A DNA stretch of 64,000 nt, taken from Enterococcus casseliflavus NBRC 100478 (GTDB lineage Bacteria; Bacillota; Bacilli; Lactobacillales; Enterococcaceae). The stretch spans positions 62,001 to 126,000 of the forward strand of contig NZ_BCPT01000006.1 of NCBI RefSeq assembly GCF_001544095.1. Reading direction: 5' to 3'. Of this stretch, positions 61,663 to 64,000 are shown piece after piece. How positions within the stretch are numbered: position 1 is the stretch's first letter; each line of letters starts with the position of its first letter. The notes beneath the pieces are model-generated. The model searched no databases. It saw only the letters and a list, made by a program, of their open reading frames with translations, and was not told the DNA's origin. A program made the translations under genes and the position numbers.

Positions 61663-63816
61663 TTGAAAAGAAAACACATGTCCTTCGCTTTAATCGCGCT
61701 GATTATCAGCATTTTTACGCTATCAGTAAAGTCAGCAAGTGCGGAGGAAACTACGTATAAGATAGGAACAGATTTAACATTTGCTCCTTTCGAATTCCAA
61801 AATGAAAATAATGAATACGTTGGGATCGATATAGATTTATTAAACGCGATCGCTGAAGATCAAGGTTTTGCAGTTGATTTACGTCCTTTAGGTTTTGACG
61901 CCTCCATTCAAGGCGTGCAATCAAATCAGTTAGATGGCATGATTGCTGGGATGAGCATCACTGATGAACGTAAAGAAACGTTTGATTTCTCAGATCCTTA
62001 TTTTGATAGTGGGATTCAAATGGCGGTAGCTGCTGACAATGACAGCATTACTAGCTACGAAGATCTTGAGGGCGAAACGGTCGGTGCAAAGGTTGGTACC
62101 GAAAGTGCCCGCTTTTTAGAAGAAAATAAAGACCAATATGGCTACGACATCAAACTTTATGATGACGCTACTGGGTTGTATGGCGCTGTACGCAATGGTA
62201 CTGTGGCAGCCGCTTTTGATGATTATCCAGTGCTTGGCTATGCCATCAACAACGGCGAACCGATGAAACTTGTCGGCGAACCTGAAAAAGGTGCTTCTTA
62301 CGGATTCGCTGTCAGAAAAGGCCAAAATCAAGAACTACTTGAAAAATTCAATGCTGGTTTAGCCAACATGAAAGCTTCTGGCAAATACGACGAAATCGTC
62401 AATACTTACATCACAACGTCTGATTCAGATGCAGACACCAGTGAAATGGTGAAAGTCGAACCAAAGAAAGATGTTTACCGAATTGCCAGTGACTCCGCCT
62501 TCGCTCCTTTTGAATTCCAAAATGAAGACAATGAGTATGTAGGGATCGATGTTGATTTAATGAATCGGGCGGCAGAATTGCAAGGGTTCAACATTGAATT
62601 CAATTTCATCGGTTTTTCAGGAGCTTTGCAAGCCTTGGATGGTAACCAAGCAGATGGGATGATCGCTGGGATGACGATCACTGATGAGCGTCGTCAATCC
62701 TACGACTTCTCAGACTCTTACTTTGAAAGCGGCATTCAGATCGCTGTAAAAGAAGGCAATGATCCCATCAATTCCTATGAAGATCTAGATGGACAAACCG
62801 TTGGTGCGAAAGTGGGAACAGAAAGTGCAGACTTCTTGATCGCCAACGAAGAAAAATATGGCTATTCGATCAAATATTATGATGCGGCCGATCAATTATA
62901 TGCGGCTGTTAACGGCGGACAAATCGATGCCATGATGGATGATTATCCAGTGATCGGTTATGCCATCAGCCAAGGTCAAAAACTAGTGACACCGATTGAA
63001 AAAGAATCTGGCGGTCAGTACGGTTTTGCGGTGAAAAAAGGCCAAAATCCTGAACTGATCCAAATGTTCAATGAAGCATTGAAAGAAATGAAACGGACTG
63101 GCGAGTACGATCAAATCATCAATAAATACATTGAAGATGGCTCTGCCACAGAAAAACGAGTGGATGAATCAACGATCACTGGTTTGATCAGCAACAACTA
63201 TAACGTCTTATTAAAAGGTTTATGGAATACCCTTTTACTAGCATTGATTTCTTTTGCCTTAGCATTAGTGATCGGCATCATTTTTGGACTATTTAGTGTT
63301 GCTCCAATCAAAGCATTGCGGGTTTTTGCAGGGATCTATGTTGATATCATTCGTGGTATTCCTATGATGGTATTGGCTTTCTTCATCTTCTTCGGACTTT
63401 CCGATGCCATTGGTATCACGATTCCCGACTTTGCAGCCGGGGTCATTACATTGACTTTAAATGCCAGTGCCTATATCGCTGAGATCGTCCGTGGCGGGAT
63501 CAATGCGGTGCCAAAAGGTCAGATGGAAGCCTCTCGAAGTTTGGGGATGACCTACACTCGGACAATGCAGAAAATCATTTTACCGCAAGCGATCAAAATC
63601 ATGATTCCATCTTTCGTTAACCAATTCGTTATCTCGTTGAAAGATACAACGATCATCTCGGTTATCGGAGTCGTAGAATTATTGCAAACTGGGAAAATCA
63701 TCGTTGCTCGGACTACGCAAAGTACCTATGTTTACTTGATCATCGCGATTATTTACTTAGTCGTGATCACAGCTTTAACGAAACTTGCAAAAGTTTTAGA
63801 AAAGAAGGTGAAATAG
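61663..63816 (+). CDS. Amino-acid ABC transporter with two fused binding domains and permease (GlnP-like)
   Basis: This is a 717-residue protein. A signal peptide (about 1-27, ending SASAEE) leads into two tandem extracellular substrate-binding domains (about 30-255 and 262-495; both repeat [26 protein letters not shown] and [10 protein letters not shown]) and a membrane permease domain (about 505-717; EAA-type loop in [14 protein letters not shown]). The architecture matches GlnP of Lactococcus, which imports glutamine and glutamate, but the ligands here are not proven. The start is TTG at 61663, with GGGGG seven bases upstream. The ATPase gene follows one base after the stop. Confidence 0.9.
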   Translation: MKRKHMSFALIALIISIFTLSVKSASAEETTYKIGTDLTFAPFEFQNENNEYVGIDIDLLNAIAEDQGFAVDLRPLGFDASIQGVQSNQLDGMIAGMSITDERKETFDFSDPYFDSGIQMAVAADNDSITSYEDLEGETVGAKVGTESARFLEENKDQYGYDIKLYDDATGLYGAVRNGTVAAAFDDYPVLGYAINNGEPMKLVGEPEKGASYGFAVRKGQNQELLEKFNAGLANMKASGKYDEIVNTYITTSDSDADTSEMVKVEPKKDVYRIASDSAFAPFEFQNEDNEYVGIDVDLMNRAAELQGFNIEFNFIGFSGALQALDGNQADGMIAGMTITDERRQSYDFSDSYFESGIQIAVKEGNDPINSYEDLDGQTVGAKVGTESADFLIANEEKYGYSIKYYDAADQLYAAVNGGQIDAMMDDYPVIGYAISQGQKLVTPIEKESGGQYGFAVKKGQNPELIQMFNEALKEMKRTGEYDQIINKYIEDGSATEKRVDESTITGLISNNYNVLLKGLWNTLLLALISFALALVIGIIFGLFSVAPIKALRVFAGIYVDIIRGIPMMVLAFFIFFGLSDAIGITIPDFAAGVITLTLNASAYIAEIVRGGINAVPKGQMEASRSLGMTYTRTMQKIILPQAIKIMIPSFVNQFVISLKDTTIISVIGVVELLQTGKIIVARTTQSTYVYLIIAIIYLVVITALTKLAKVLEKKVK

Positions 63817-63817
63817 C

Positions 63818-64000
63818 ATGAAAGAAAAAATCTTAGTTGAAAACCTTGTAAAAAAATACGGCGACAATACCGTATTGAACAATATCAATGTTTCAATCGC
63901 TGAAGGAGAAGTCGTTTGTGTGATCGGTCCTTCAGGATCCGGGAAATCGACGTTCTTACGCTGTTTGAACCGCTTAGAAGAACCAACCAGCGGTGATATT
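63818..64000 (+). CDS. Amino-acid ABC transporter ATPase, 5' part (GlnQ-like)
   Basis: Sixty-one codons are visible before the window ends. They read as the start of a polar amino-acid ABC ATPase, with [12 protein letters not shown] and the Walker [10 protein letters not shown] (about residues 40-48) followed by [13 protein letters not shown], typical of GlnQ. GAAGGTG upstream serves as the ribosome binding site. It surely forms the partner of the upstream binding-permease protein. Confidence 0.93.
   Translation, partial: MKEKILVENLVKKYGDNTVLNNINVSIAEGEVVCVIGPSGSGKSTFLRCLNRLEEPTSGDI

Overview
The window is a stretch of low-to-mid GC Firmicutes core chromosome, most probably from Enterococcus. 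The evidence is the set of lactic-acid-bacterium-type core genes (a DUF1149/SecB-like protein, a SepM-type protease, a GlnP-like transporter with two fused binding domains) and an adjacent aspartate racemase and Aslfm-type D-aspartate ligase. That pair is the known route to the D-Asp/D-Asn peptidoglycan bridge of the E. faecium/gallinarum/casseliflavus side of the genus, and it is not the E. faecalis L-Ala-L-Ala bridge. The species cannot be fixed from sequence reading alone. Almost every gene looks intact. I see no rRNA, tRNA, insertion sequence, prophage or CRISPR array.

Layout. Positions 1-9.7 kb, all on the minus strand, carry a MaoC-like protein and a Bax-inhibitor-like membrane protein, murC, tex with an SprT-like protein, a metallophosphoesterase, a VOC protein with a DUF1149 protein, and rsmD-coaD-sepM. 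Positions 9.7-16.5 kb are a ylaN-ftsW-pyc-CAP-ylbF-ylbG run whose order recalls the Bacillus yla/ylb region without its cytochrome oxidase genes. Positions 16.9-25.6 kb hold gatCAB-dagK and pcrA-ligA. A cytoplasmic alpha-amylase (25.8-27.3 kb) is divergent from a fruR-fruK-fruA fructose operon (27.5-31.1 kb). Then come a 443-residue protein of unknown function, a small acidic protein, and an unusual membrane protein joining an XRE-type DNA-binding domain to a hydrophobic pentapeptide-repeat domain.

Positions 33.9-40.7 kb hold engB, clpX, tig, a TPR-like protein, an RDD membrane protein, sppA and a 96-residue unknown. glmS (41.1 kb, plus strand) is preceded by a clear glmS ribozyme and a strong promoter. 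It converges on cdaA-cdaR-glmM, which links amino-sugar supply with c-di-AMP synthesis. A pyruvate:ferredoxin oxidoreductase with a basic C-terminal tail follows (46.8-50.5 kb), then a DsbA-like thiol protein and rapZ-yvcK-whiA. The racemase/D-Asp ligase pair sits between that trio and uvrBA. uvrBA has a LexA-type SOS box at its promoter. The window ends with a fused two-binding-domain amino-acid ABC transporter and the start of its ATPase.

No wholly new multi-gene system is evident. The most unusual items are the XRE-pentapeptide membrane protein (32890-33771), a promoter-plus-terminator unit of about 100 nt without an ORF (a candidate small RNA at 56341-56440), a minus-strand terminator between glmS and its divergent neighbour (40684-40743), the PFOR tail and its TSS-overlapping dyad, and the unrecognised 443-residue protein. 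Function calls rest on recognisable motifs and remembered families. No database search was run.
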